A DNA stretch of 64,000 nt from Tenodera sinensis (Eukaryota; Arthropoda; Insecta; Mantodea; Mantidae): assembly GCA_030765045.1 (NCBI GenBank), contig CM060962.1:212066031-212130030 (forward strand), given 5' to 3'. Of this stretch, positions 42,665-55,110 are shown one piece after another. The notes below the pieces were generated by a model that made no database searches, had not been told where the DNA came from, and saw nothing but the letters and a program-made list of their open reading frames with translations. Position 1 is the first letter of the stretch; every line of letters begins with the position of its first letter. Position numbers and translations under genes: made by a program.

Positions 42665-42962
42665 CGGAGGATTCTGTGGTCGTATTGACCTAGTGCCCGT
42701 ACCAGCAGGTTTGTGTGGGTATTCAGTTTGGTATACATGGCTCAGGATCGCTCTCTTACCAAGTCTACGATGTATGGGAGTCCTGAGTGGCTATGGAGGA
42801 TGCATAACGGGAATCTACGCCCGGTAGCGTAGATCATTCTTAGCGCCCTGTTCTGCACAGTCTACAGCCTACGAATGGTGATGGGTGCTGCCGATCCCCA
42901 GGATTCACAGCCATACAGGATCAGGGGCGGAATGATCGCCTGGTAGAGGCGTAGCTTCAGTT
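42665..42962 (-). pseudogene. Diverged fragment of the jockey-like ORF2 C terminus
   Basis: Collinear with 32230-32520 at roughly 75-80% nucleotide identity by eye: shared AGCGCCCTGTTCTGCAC, GTAGATCATTCT/GTAGATCATCCT, and ATACAGGATCAGGGGCGG versus ACAGAATCAGGGGCGG. It covers the YGCEVWG to TPHPNQLV region of ORF2. Both ends stop abruptly with no tail. It is a second, older member of the same or a sister LINE family. Confidence 0.85.
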
Positions 42963-43184
42963 GATATATTTGGTCATATAGTAATTACATTGAAGATAGA
43001 TATAATAAGTAAAGTGGTTTATTACCGTGAATTTATATAATGCCTTACGTAACAGTAATACAAGTAACTTGATCACTGCAGAAAATGGGGAATGAAGTCT
43101 CCCAATTCCAAGGCTTAGCGTTTCGTTCTAGAAACGTAGAAGATTACTATCATCTTTTCATCATGGCGGAGTTAGAACGTTCTC

Positions 43185-43978
43185 CTTCATCTGCGTGAAT
43201 ATCAGCAGCAGGACCAGATGGTATTCGGGTACAAATGTTAATACAGCTCTCTCCTGAAGCAAAGGCATTCCTGCTAGAGGTCCATAATCGTGTTTGGGTT
43301 GACAGTATAGTTCCAGAAAATTGACAGGAGGCCACTGTTGTACCCATTTTGAAAGCTGGAAAGGATCGTTACCTTCCCTCCAGCTAGCGTCCCATTTCCC
43401 TCACCAGTTGCGTTTGCAAGGTGATGGAACTCATAGTGAGCGGAAGATTGGTATGGCGGCTATAAATTCATAACGTACCTACTAACATCTAGTGTGATTT
43501 TCAACCACGCCGTGCAACTGAAGACAATCTTTTGTCGATATCGTCGCAGATAATTAACGGATTTATGAAGAACTGTCAAATCGTTGACATATTTTTCGAT
43601 CTCGAGAAGGCTTATGATACGTGCTGGTGAGCAGAGATTCTACGTTCCCTGTATACCTGGAGCATACGTGGAACCCTACCGCTTTTCATTCAGCTTGCCG
43701 CTTTTCTGAGTAAGGGTCAGCTCGGTTTTCTTCGAAGCATTTTGTTCAGGAGGAGAGAGTACCTCGGGGTTCAGTACTAAGAATTACGTTGTTTGCTATA
43801 GTAATTAACTCCATCTGGATATGTGCTCCACCTGAAGTTTCGTCATGCCTATTCGTGGATGACTTCACTGTTTATTGTACTTCTCAGCGCACGGCGTTTT
43901 TGGAACGGCACCTGCAGCAGTGTGTGGACATCCTTCGAGATTGGAGCTCAAAAAACGGCTCTTGTTTCTCTTGATAAC
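43185..43978 (+). pseudogene. Non-LTR RT relic, copy A (FVDD-type)
   Basis: AAGPDGIRVQMLIQLSPEAK, a stop, EATVVPILKAGKDRYLPSS, a stop, RPISLTSCVCKVMELIV, IFFDLEKAYDTCW (motif A), a stop, RVPRGSVLRITLFAIVINSI (motif B, GVPQGS form), SSCLFVDDFTVYCTS (motif C FVDD) and LQQCVDILRDWSSKNG. The endonuclease and the thumb/tail are absent. Motif forms such as FVDDFTVYC and DLEKAYDTTW are those of a LINE group in the jockey/I/R1 assemblage. Confidence 0.8.
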
Positions 43979-44375
43979 CAATAGTTTTGTTTAGAACTTT
44001 CTGGAATTCAGCTTTCACCTTTTCGATACCTGGCGTAAGAGGTAACCTATTAACTGCATTAAGCCTTCGATTATGCGTATGCTGTTGGACATTTCCAAAT
44101 CCGATTTTTCCAATTGTTTAATAGCTTTGGGAAACACTGCAAAGTTGTTGGATATGAACTAAAGATTTTCAGATGGTTCATGCGATATCAGAGACTCTGT
44201 AGTTACAATAACAACAGTCGCGTTTTACTACCTCTTGACCTTTCGTCTGCATACACTTGCAAGGCAATGCTTCACTAGTTCGCAGAGTACCACGTTACGT
44301 TGTTTTCGACTCTTGCTTCTAGTGACAATTGTTTGCACATTTGATGGATGTGCTGTGCTTGTAATGTTACCCCTC
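43979..44375. other. Spacer between the two RT relics
   Basis: No clear RT homology; may be decayed LINE sequence. Confidence 0.35.
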
Positions 44376-45565
44376 CGGCCCTTAATAATCGCGTTTAGGT
44401 TAACAGTAATCTTCCCGAAAAATAGCGGGAGGCTACCGTCGTACCCATTTTGAAAGTTGGAAAGGACCACCATCTTCCCTCAAGCTACCGTCTAATTTCC
44501 TTCACCAGTTGCGTCTAAAAGATGATGGAACCCATGCTCACTGAATGATTAGTGTGTTGGCTGGAAACTTGCAAGCTTCTGATAAACACCCTGTGTGCTT
44601 TTCGACGACGTCCTTCACCTCTGGACCATCCTGTGTTCATATCGATGCAGATTATGAACGGATTGATGAGAAACTATCAAACCGTTGGCATAGTTATTCG
44701 ATCTCGAGATTTATGGTGTCTGTTAAGTGATACTACATCCCCAACACACCTGGAATATACATGGTCACCGACCACTGTTCATTCAGGAGTTTATGAAGTA
44801 TCGCGTTTTCCGAGTATGAATCGTGTCGGTTTTTTTCTAAGCTTTTTGTGGTAGGCAACGAAGTGCCTCTGGGTCTAATTGTTACAAGCTACGACAGTTA
44901 GTTCCGTCTGGAAATGCAGTCCTTCAGCGATTTCGTCAGACTTGTTCGTAGACGACTTTGCCGTCTACCGTACCTTCTCAGCGCACGCCGTTTTTGGTAC
45001 ACGCGTGCAGCAATCATTAGAGTATCTTCGAGAATGGAGCTCAAAAACGGCTTTGATTTCTCAACTAATAAGTCAAATTGCGCTAATGTCTGGCATCGCA
45101 GTATCGATTGCCACCTTTGCTTCGTTTTGGTCCAAATTTACTTCTATTCACAGACGCGTTTCCAGGGCTTGATCTTTGACAGGAAGCTCAGCTGGTCATT
45201 GCATATAGCACAGCTGAAAGCACGGTTCTCTAAAGTGGCAAATTATGGGGAGTGGACCTAACAGTTTCGCTGTGACTGTATCTCGCAGTGCTCCGATCTA
45301 AACTGGATTATGGGAGTATCACATTTTCTTCGCCATGATCATATGTGCTAACAAGATTAGACACAATCCATTATTGGAGCATTCGCATGTCAATAGGAGC
45401 TTTACCAACTATCCCAGTTTTGAGTCTTTACGCCGAATTGGCAGAACTCCTTTTACAATATCGGCATGAGGCACTATTAGAAAATTATGGTTCAGGGGTT
45501 AAATGTATGCCTACGCACACAGTTTGCTTGATGAGCCATACTTCTAGTAACAAATATTTTCTTAG
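44376..45565 (+). pseudogene. Non-LTR RT relic, copy B, extending to the C-terminal region
   Basis: Its first 300 bp align to copy A (GTACCCATTTTGAAAG, CTGGAAAGGA/TTGGAAAGGA, TTTCCTTCACCAGTTGCGT). It then carries VDDFAVYRTFSAHA, YLREWSSKTALIS, GLIFDRKLSWSLHIAQLKAR and LDTIHYWSIRMSIGALPTIP, VLSLYAELAELLLQYRHEAL, the usual post-RT LDPIHH...G..RTSP..SLY.E block. There are stops and frame changes throughout. Same orientation as copy A; the two are independent decayed copies or an old tandem duplication. Confidence 0.8.
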
Positions 45566-45574
45566 ATAAAACAT

Positions 45575-45685
45575 GCCTACAAGCCTGCCTGCCTTCCCGC
45601 CTGCTCACTTACCCACTGCCCGCCTACCTGCCTGCCTGCCCGTCTGCCCGTATGCCCACTGCCCATCTGCCTGCCTGCCTTCTTA
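45575..45685 (+). repeat. Degenerate (CCTG)n/(CCCG)n low-complexity tract
   Basis: Repeated CCTGCCTGCC, CCCGCCTAC and CTGCCCGTCTGCCCG words. It lies at the join between plus-strand and minus-strand LINE relics. Confidence 0.85.
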
Positions 45686-45689
45686 GTGT

Positions 45690-46870
45690 ATCCAGCTATA
45701 TGCTGAAAACACGAGTTCGACTATGCATTTCTTCTCCGTACAGATGCCGGATATATCGCTTGATGCTTGTAGTATATTCCAGCTGCTAGAGTACATATTA
45801 TATGAGTAGTCCGGATGTACTGTAGTTCCATTTCAGAGGTTCCAGGTATTGAAGATTTAATTTTGGTTCTTTGAAGATTTGAAGAAGTGCACTTTATGAG
45901 GATATGTTTGAGCTGTTCTTCTTGACTGTTGCCCCAATGGCAAATATTAGAATTAGTAAGGTTAAAGCGGAATAGGTATGTGTGGGTGACTATGCGGCCC
46001 GTTCTTGATCGTGCCGGAAAAGTTTGTACAAATCGGGGTATATTTATGTACAGTAGTAAGTATAGTGTATAGTTTCAAGCAATTTACTTTTTTGCAGATG
46101 AAAGCTATGTTTTGAACCATGTATTTGTAATATGGGAAGTAATTGTGGAATATGCGCTATTTAAAAACGATGTTGCGGCGATTTAGGCTGTAAAGGGGGT
46201 GCCTGTTTGGCAATATTATCAACTATTTCATTTCCGGTTGTGCCACAGTGACCTGGTATACACTGGAAAATTATTTATTTTTGTAGATGTATGAGTTTAC
46301 TTAAATATTGTTAAATTGAGTGGATTAAGCTGGCATAGGAGTATGATGTATACTTCATAAAATTTCGGATATCTGCCATGGAGCCCGTAAATATACATAT
46401 ACGTAAATTACATATGGATATTGATATGGATATTGATATAAGGGCTGCATTTACAGCCAAAAATTCAGTTTCAAGACTGGAGGATGATGTACACGATATA
46501 TAATATTTATCTTCATATTCTGGAATGTAATAAGCGGTACCACATAAGTCTTCAGTGTTCATGTTTATTATTTATTACCATCTAGCTCTAAGAAGCTGTC
46601 TTATTGGGTCTTTTTGTGTAATTTCCTGGAATAGTTATAACAGCATGTGGTCTTTTCCAACTCCAAGGTGGAATTTCGTTGGCAACATCTTTTTCTATCA
46701 AATTTTATGTCTGTCATGGTTGATGGGATGTCTTCCGTGTTTATTCTATAAAACATGTTAAATTTAGTGGCTGTGACACTATAAACGATCCATGATCTGA
46801 ATGTATTTGGAGCCTAAGATGTAGTTTGCAACTTTTCCCATGTATATATGTATAGGCATATGTATAATAG
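45690..46870 (-). pseudogene. Non-LTR retrotransposon RNase H and C-terminal zinc motif relic
   Basis: Minus-strand translation: LQIHSDHGSFIV (first motif), SSSLETEFLAVNAALI (catalytic Glu), CIFTGSMADIRNFM (TDSQAA changed to TGSMAD), IIFQCIPGHCGTTGNEIVDN then IAKQ (final motif, well kept), RSRTGRIVTHTYLFRFNL, and ICHWGNSQEEQLKHILIKC (CCHC-like). There are several frame changes. The order matches LINE RNase H tails as at 14.4 kb, but it is a different family by sequence. Confidence 0.75.
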
Positions 46871-47426
46871 GTGGCACGTTACATTTAATTTCTATTGCAG
46901 CTGTTGGAGTGACTTTTGGGACACCCAAACATAGTTTTAGAGCATATATGCTACCTAAAGCACAGAAGGTAGCACAGAAGGTATGTTAATGTCTGGGTGA
47001 AAAAATACACTTTAAATGCTTATAACAGTTATAATGCTTTACCGCTTAAAATGACAAGAAAGGCACTGATCTATTCTTGAATAAAGCTAATTAACTGTCG
47101 ATTCGATTTACCCTGATCCACAATGATATCTGGGAAACTATTGATTTACTATCACCCAGGAAAGAAGGTATTTTGCTTAATATACGGGATCTTTAAATAA
47201 TAAGTAATACCTATTTCCTGTTGAATCAAGGTGCATGCTTCATTATTATTAATCATTTGCTTCCATGCAAAATTTAATAAAGTAACGTTATTTATTCTCT
47301 GAAGAGGAACGGTAGTTAATCTGATTTGTTTGGTGACTAAGTCAACGGTCAATCTAACATCTCGAGTTTTTCTAATCTGATTTCACCTTTGCATCATTTC
47401 CAACATAAGACTTGAGAAAGAACGTG
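46871..47426. other. Unassigned DNA
   Basis: A 66-codon minus-strand ORF (47152-47352) is unrecognised; it may be part of the RT of the preceding LINE. Confidence 0.35.
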
Positions 47427-47430
47427 TTAA

Positions 47431-48633
47431 AGTTGTCACACTACTGCTGAACGTGACATCTGGGAGACATCTTATATTTATGTTACTCCAGAATTAATGT
47501 TTGTTGGTTTTTCAATATTCTAAGCTTTTTAGTCTATTAAAACATCATTAAGCATTATTTTGGTCCATGGCAGGCTTAGCAATAATAACAGTAATTAACA
47601 AAAACCAGGTATTTTCAGATTCAGCAACGTATGCTGATTATAAAATATGTGAAGTGTTTATATTTCAATCAGTGTCTTCAAAACGTGCATACATTTCCTA
47701 TTGTGGTTTTTTTTCCCACAGGTTATGCAGCTTTTTGAACGTCTTTGTGATTTGTCTTTAGGACTGGCAATTCGAAACGTAGCGGAAGATTGTAAAATTG
47801 CTTTTAGAGTATAACGAGAACATTTCTCTGCAATCGCCATTTGTTGCAGTTGTAGATGAAATATCTTTATCACTTGATGTAAAAGTAGCAGCGTTTGGAA
47901 ATCTTCCAGCTTAAAATGATTAACATCCTGAGTACGGGAATGACCACTGCATTTAAATCTTTGCCCTGCATTATTCCATTTCATATTTTTTCATTTTATA
48001 ACTTTTTGTGCTATCTCAGGGAAACAATGTGTAATTCACTTCGTTCCTCAGCCGTCCAAAAGGATTCAAAGCAAGCAAATGCGTAGTGTTGTGGTTCGGA
48101 GAGTGAATATGCCTTCTCAGAGACTCCTTTTTGCACATTTATGGCTTCTAAAGTATAAGTAACCGTTCCTGAATTCAGTTTCTATTTATGTGCAGCATTT
48201 TCATTTTCAGTGCTAGAATTTTCATCCACTTCAACAGAATCACGTTTACTACTTCTCTGTATCAGGTTCACCTTTAAATATAATTCGGTATCCAAGTTAC
48301 TTTCATCATTGGTATCATCATTTAAACTTCTAAGCACTTGAGTTTCAAAATCAGGGTCTCTGAGCGTCACTCCGCTGGATGGAACAGCACAATTCGCCAT
48401 TGTAAACAATACTGCTCCTGACAGAAAACTCACGCAAATGGCGACGTGACGTCTGTCAGACGTTGCCATTCTCTTGGACACAAAACAATCAGGGCCTGCT
48501 TACCTGCAATATCTCCTGTAAGTAAAGATAGGAAGGTACTGCAAGTATCAGAAGTCAACTTCTCATGTACAATGCAGGATAGCGTTTCTTAATATGCACG
48601 ACGTCTGAGAGACGTCACGTCACCAGTTGAGGG
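47431..48633 (-). mobile_element. piggyBac-like element relic, ~1.2 kb
   Basis: The right end is TTAA-bounded: read inward it is CCCTCAACTGGTGACGTGAC and continues GTCTCTCAGACGTCG. The left end near TTAA at 47427-47430 reads ACTGCTGAACGTGACATCTG, matching for about 35 bp after a degraded outer 6-12 bp. A third copy of the CGTGACGTCTGTCAGACG word lies at 48444-48461. On the minus strand, 48481-48182 codes an acidic N-terminal-like piece (RDPDFETQVLRSLNDDTNDE), and 47984-47658 ends with a Cys-rich KSCITCGKKNHNRKCMH. The catalytic domain is not recognisable. TTAA targets are diagnostic of piggyBac; the left end is uncertain. Confidence 0.6.
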
Positions 48634-48637
48634 TTAA

Positions 48638-49584
48638 ATATTTACTTTTTGTGTTTGCTATTCTTAACTCGTGAGCTTAAATGAAATGCAAATTTTAAAA
48701 TTGTTGTTAACCTGGTAAATTAACGCGCTACGGCGCTTTAAGAGGAATAGGTTCCTTTTACAGAAATTGAAATTTCCACATCTACATATAGGAGAGCGCC
48801 TGTCAAGCGAACCGTGAACTTTGAATGGCATGAATGTAGGTCCATCAAAGTGGCGCAAGGTAGGGGAGAGATGAGAGGGAACCATCGAGTTGATCATTCT
48901 ATGTCAACATCGAAGAAAATGGGGGTAGCTGCAGATCTACTACCAATTGCATTCTGAGTGTTAGGGTGAGGAACGTCGGCATAATGTTATCTGCCTAAGT
49001 ACTCTCCGTTTTACCGAAAAGTCTTTCATTTCCCCCCGAAAATGACTGTAAAAATTGTCATTAAAACATTCATGTTTGAAGTATGAACGTAATAACTAGA
49101 TTATATATCTCAAATATTTTGGGAGTACTGTAAAATCCTTTTCATTCTCATTGAATAACGTAAAAGTTTAATAAATTTGAAACCATACAACACAGAAAAA
49201 TAGTTTAGTGCAGCGAAATGTAGAGCTCGAGATTCGCCATAGCGTTAACCATTAAAATCTTCTGTTAAATTCTACAGCATTTTGAGCAATAAGCTTTCAA
49301 TGAACATTTCTTTTGTTTCACTTGAGCTCATGCAAAGGGTATAATTATATTAACAAGGTGGGACAACACAAAGCACTTTGTTGTCATATTGGTCTTACAA
49401 ACTGAATATGGACACAATTTCCTCAGCACTTATTACAATTACGAGGATGCAATTGTGAAACTAAGCTTTCCTGTGAATAACTTGTACTACAGATGGGAAA
49501 ATATTATATGGTATCTAGAGAAAATTCTGTAATTGTATGCTATTCTGACTATACATAATAAGTGCAGGAAATAAGTTGGGGAGG
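48638..49584. other. Unassigned AT-rich DNA
   Basis: No coding similarity or repeat partner recognised. Confidence 0.4.
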
Positions 49585-49744
49585 TATGCTATTCCCCCAA
49601 AATTGTATATCGATATTCGACCAGAAATATGTTTCGAGGCCACTGAAGCTCCAAAAATATTTTTAGAAAAATGTGTGCGTGCGTGTGAATGTGTGTGTGT
49701 GTGTCTCTGTGAACAGCATAACTCAAAAACAAAAATTCGGTTAA

Positions 49745-50706
49745 CCCTCCGTCGGGCGCAATATATCTGAGAGATACCTCTCCCGCTTTTTTAAACAATA
49801 TGACGCAACTGTTTATGCGAAATTTATGAAAGTCATTGTAGCTTCCTAAAACACACTGTAGCACTTCCTGGTTCATTATTGGCCAGCTGCTTGTTGTTTT
49901 TTTCGATTATCAAGCAAAAGTATCTGTGAGATATATTGCGCCCGCTCACGTACCTCATTGTTTCTGTGGTCTTCTTTTCCTGCTGGTCACGTTTTTACGT
50001 CCCATAATGTCTAAGAAGCAAGAAGTATTCAATCTGTGTAAACCTAACGACCTACAGAAAGCCCTGGCAATACTCTGGGATGAAAATGAAGATAATAATG
50101 AAGATTTTGTTGATTATTAAAGTGACACAGATTGCGAAGCTGCGACAGAAGACCGTGATGAAGATTCTTCAGGTCCTTCTACTGAAAATAAGCGCAAAGT
50201 TTGCAAGACTTGCCTTGTAGACTCAAAAAAGAAGCGACTTTCAAGATATTGCTGCAAGAAATCTGAAATGTACTATTGTTTAGAGCATGCCGGACAGGTT
50301 TGCAAGAAGTGTTCTGAGAATTTGCAGTGAAAACTCTCAAGTATATTACAGACACACGCACATACAATTTAGTTCAAAGAACTGATTAATTGTAATAATC
50401 TTTATAATTTCCTAAAAACTGATGATGTTTATTGTTAACTTTATGTTCAAATATAAGAATAATCACCCTTTCACATTTTGTACATTCGCAGTATTAGTTT
50501 ATTTTCTGCAACTTACATAACTCATGTTTTTGAAATGTAGTATGATGAATTGTAATACTTTGAAAATAAAATTTGGTATACATAATTAAAACACAATAAA
50601 ATACAAATATTTCACATTTAGGAGGAATTTCAGACAGCACAGAGGCAGATATGTACGTGGTATCTCGCCCGAACACGTAACAATAGGTATTGCGCCTGAC
50701 GGAGGG
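49745..50706 (+). mobile_element. piggyBac derivative, 962 bp, TTAA-flanked
   Basis: Ends CCCTCCGTCGGGCGCAATA and TATTGCGCCTGACGGAGGG are 19-bp inverted repeats with one mismatch, flanked on both sides by TTAA (49741-49744 and 50707-50710). The internal region encodes a shortened transposase (see next entry). The interior also repeats the CCCGA...GCGCAAT-type words near both ends. Confidence 0.95.
50007..50330 (+). pseudogene. Mini-transposase: acidic N terminus fused to piggyBac Cys-rich domain
   Basis: One reading frame of 107 codons with a single internal TAA (50118). MSKKQEVFNLCKPNDLQKAL begins an N-terminal segment, then an acidic stretch (DENEDNNEDF, stop, SDTDCEAATEDRDEDSSG). The frame ends with KRKVCKTCLVDSKKKRLSRY, CCKKSEMYYCLEHAGQVCKK and CSENLQ. 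The C-x2-C ... CC ... C-x2-H ... C-x2-C pattern is the C-terminal cross-brace domain that in piggyBac transposases binds the element ends. The whole DDD catalytic core is deleted without loss of frame. The start was chosen because the upstream in-frame ATG at 49926 precedes an unrelated hydrophobic stretch. Inactive as a transposase. Confidence 0.8.
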
Positions 50707-50758
50707 TTAAATAGCAAACTTGGTATATAAGTTCCGTATGTTACAAGAATGAAAGAAT

Positions 50759-50850
50759 GACCGCCTCCGTAGCGCAGTGGTAGGGCGCCTGCCCTTGGTG
50801 CGGGGGAGGACGGTTCGCTTCCAGGTAACGGCTTGAGGATTTTTCCATCA
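50759..50850 (+). mobile_element. SINE head (same family as 22.7 kb)
   Basis: ACCGCCTCCGTAGCGCAGTG (A box), GACGGTTCGCTTCCAGG (B box) and TTGAGGATTTTTCC match the minus-strand SINE at 22.7 kb. The body is truncated. Confidence 0.65.
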
Positions 50851-51397
50851 AAGCAAACACATTAATTACTTTAGAAGTAATTATTTTTTCTTCCTGGTGG
50901 TGTTTGTTGGGCAATTAGAGTTCATAAAATAATAAAACACTTGTGATATTTTAGTTTTGATGTGCACGGAGTATTTTTAATATTAAGGTACTTTTGTATT
51001 GTGAATAAATTAGATAATAAGTTCCTTCAAAACTATAAAACAGATTGTGCTGGAACTTGGTGTGTTAGTTTATAATAATCACCCTTAAGTGTGCAAAATA
51101 TTCATTTCATAGCTATGAAAACATATAAAGTTCAAAATTGAGTTCCCGGTTCCATTAAGGATGTTAAGGTTACTTGGTACCCACTTGTTTCACATAAGTG
51201 CAAAAGCAATCAACATGTATATACGTAAACTCCTTAACATCGCTTGGTCCTTCCGTTGTCATTCACAACCTAAAACCTATACATTTATGAAACCTCAGTT
51301 TCATTTTTAATTTTTGCATGCTTATGGGCTATGATGCATAATATTATTAACAATACTCTGTTGCTGGCTAGAGGCCTGAGAGAACCCCTAGGTTTAT
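50851..51397. other. Unassigned AT-rich DNA
   Basis: No coding similarity recognised. Confidence 0.4.
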
Positions 51398-51650
51398 TTA
51401 ACCCTAGCATTACCAAGGGGAAGGGGTACTTTATGCCCACCTTCTGTAAATTCTTAAATTCTCCTTATTAATTGTTTGATTAAAGGCATGCAGTTAGTAA
51501 TTATTGTCAGACACTGTTTCTACTACTGAAATGCGTAGGTAATTGTTTCAAATTTTTCATTGTTGGTCTTTTTGAGAGACAATGAAATGTCGAGACGTTC
51601 ATAAAATACTGCCTCGATTGTTTAATATGATTCATGTCAGAAGCAAAAAA

Positions 51651-52526
51651 TCTAATGTGTTGCACTCACATGACTTTCTCTACTCTTGAACTAACCATTC
51701 TTACAAACTCTTATTCCTATATCTTCTTTCTTGTTAGTTGTGATAAACATTTGTACAAATTATCCTATTGCTTATTTCCTTGTAGGTGCAAGGGGAATGT
51801 TAGAATACAGTAGGCTTTGTGCGATAGTCAAATGTTTGAGATTATGTTGTCTTTTCACACTTAACATATAAAAAAATGGACAGCGATGACCCATTTCACG
51901 AAAGTTCTAAGTTTTCCGAAACTCACACACATAACAAGGAATATCTCCGAAATGGTTCACCCTACAAGAAAATTTATTGAGACATAAATCGTGTATTTTA
52001 GCAAGATCTACATTGTTTGTATAGTATGATTTGGTCTATCTCTAACGGTTTACCAGTTATGCAAAATTCGTCCAGAGTAAATACGGCTACAGGGGCAATA
52101 GCCAGAAAATTCAAGATATACATTTCATTTGTCATCAAAATATCTCAAACGTATGACATTTTAATCAAAATCGCCATTTTCAAGAAAATCAAAATTTTCG
52201 AAAAATGTTCCATATAAATGGTAGTTTAGGGTGGGGCTATTTTCTTCAAAATCTTCGTGTCACATCCTTGAAAGACATTAAACTTAAATGCCAACTTTGG
52301 TTTATAACCGACTTTTCGTTTTTGAGTTATGCTGTCCACAGACTGACAGACTGATAGACTGACAGACTTGACACACACACAGACACACACATACACACGG
52401 ACCTTTTTCTAAAAATGCTTTTTTGGATTTAGGGGGCCTCAAAACATGTATTTCCGGTGAAATCTCGACATCGAATTTTTGGGTCGAATACAATACTTCC
52501 CCTACTTACCAGTAGAGAAAGTAAAA
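51651..52526 (+). mobile_element. R1 repeat, complete copy
   Basis: Starts TCTAATGTGTTGCACTCACA and ends CAGTAGAGAAAGTAAAAA. It contains ACTTTCTCTACTCTTGAACT, GGAATATCTCCGAAATGGTT, CATTTTAATCAAAATCGCC, a GACTGACAGACTGATAGACT/(CA)n core and CGGTGAAATCTCGACATCGA. 876 bp. Confidence 0.85.
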
Positions 52527-52916
52527 AGGAATAGTTCTTAACAATGTTAAATATTACCTTTATAAACTTGGCAGTATATAATACCCAATTTTAAAATAAA
52601 ATATGTTTTAAAAATTCCTCAGATATTTTGTTACCAGTGGTGGTCATAAAGTAACCCTCCCCCCCCCCTCCCACCCACATCCAATTGGTAGCATGAGTTC
52701 TGTAGTAAGGATTGGCATAATATCTAATGTGATTCATATAAAAAGTAAAAAAGGAATAGTTAAACAATGTTAAATACTACCTTCAAAAACATGACAAGAT
52801 ATAATACCCAATTTCAAAATAAATTTGTTTTAATAACTGCTCAGACATTTTGTTGCTAGTGGTGGTCACAAAGTTGGTAGCATAAAGTTCTGAAATGTGG
52901 CTTGGCATTGCTAGGG
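52527..52916. repeat. Tandem duplication (~200-225-bp units) inside the TTAA element
   Basis: GGAATAGTTCTTAACAATGT / GGAATAGTTAAACAATGT, ATATAATACCCAATTT and GTGGTGGTCATAAAGT / GTGGTGGTCACAAAGT occur twice. The first unit also contains the C-rich run CCCTCCCCCCCCCTCCC at 52656-52672. Confidence 0.7.
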
Positions 52917-52920
52917 TTAA

Positions 52921-53953
<1,033 letters not shown>

Positions 53954-54171
53954 GAAAATACATTTCAAATCACAAATTGTATAACCTGAACATCGCAATT
54001 TACTATCTTTCTGTGTAGTGTAGTACAAATTCTAGTGTATACTGTATTCATGCCACATTTTATCTATCTTTGATCCATCTATTAAGGCAATGCTAATAAA
54101 AATCATGGATCTTTAAACTAAATGAAGTTAAACGTGGGAATGAAGGAAAAAATGAAAATTTAGAAAAAATA

Positions 54172-54918
54172 TCTGATGTGTTGCACTTACATGACCTTCT
54201 CTGCTCTTGCACATATACTAATCTTACAAACATGCTCCTCTATCTACTTCATGTTAGTGGAGATAAATATTATTGTACAAATTATCTTATTGCTAATTTT
54301 CTTGGAGGTGCAAGGGGAATAATGTAGGCTTTAAGCGATATTCACATGCTTTAATAGTGGTCGCTATATAATGACTTTTAAATTCCGTTCTGTTTGTATG
54401 ACCAAGAGATTAAAAAAATAAATAAATAAATAAATAAAAAATAAAGACCTCCCATTTAAGAAGGGCTTATAAGTATCGCAAAAATTCTGATAAATAACAA
54501 GGAATATCTCCAAAATCGTTTGCTTCATAAAAGACATTAGTTTATATAAATTGTGTGTTTTAAAGAAATCTGCATTTTTGTACAGTGAGACATGGTCTAT
54601 GTCTTACATTTATCAGCCAAGCAAAAGTCATTCAAGAGTAAACATGACTACATGGACTATAGCCAGAAAATTAAAATACACGTTTCATTTGCCATGAAAA
54701 CATCTTAAACACATGACACTTTAATCAAAATTGTTAGAGCCATTTTTGAGAAAATAAAAATGTTCGAGAAAAGTTTACGTGTAAAGTATAGGAATTTTCT
54801 TCAAAATCTTCGTGTCGCATCCTCAAAAGATATTAAACTTGAATACCAAGTTTGGTTTATAACCGACTTTTCGTTTTTGGGTTATGCTGTTCATACACAC
54901 ACACACACACACACATAC

Positions 54919-54949
<31 letters not shown>

Positions 54950-55084
54950 AACGGACTAAAAATACCTTTTTTTCGATTCAGGGGACCTCAAACATGTATT
55001 TCCAGTGAAATCTCGACATCGAATTTTAGGGTCAATAGGGTCATTACTTCCCCTACTTGCTATATGTAGTAGAGAAAGCAAAAA
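54172..55084 (+). mobile_element. R1 repeat, complete copy
   Basis: Begins TCTGATGTGTTGCACTTACA and ends TAGTAGAGAAAGCAAAA. It has an (AAAT)n patch at 54415-54440, a (CA)n core at 54894-54940, and a longer 3' hairpin CTACTTGCTATATGTAGTAG. Confidence 0.8.
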
Positions 55085-55110
55085 TAAATAAAGGCATATA
55101 AGCACAAAAA

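Larger units (their letters stand above)
49585..50745 (-). mobile_element. R1 repeat fragment interrupted by a piggyBac derivative
   Basis: 49585-49744 holds the R1 core (TTTTAGAAAAATGTGTGCGT, AACAGCATAACTCAAAAACA, AATTCGGTTAA), and 50707-50745 continues TTAAATAGCAAACTTGGTAT. Removing the insert with one TTAA restores the usual R1 order CGGTTAAA..CAAACTTGGTAT. Confidence 0.7.
51402..52916. mobile_element. TTAA-flanked piggyBac-like non-autonomous element, interrupted by R1
   Basis: Left end CCCTAGCATTACCAAGGGG after TTAA (51398-51401); right end, read inward, CCCTAGCAATGCCAAGCC with TTAA at 52917-52920. No transposase piece is visible. It contains an R1 copy (51651-52526) and an internal duplication, so without R1 it is about 640 bp. 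The TIRs differ from those of the 49.7-kb and 47.4-kb elements, so this is a third family. Confidence 0.75.
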
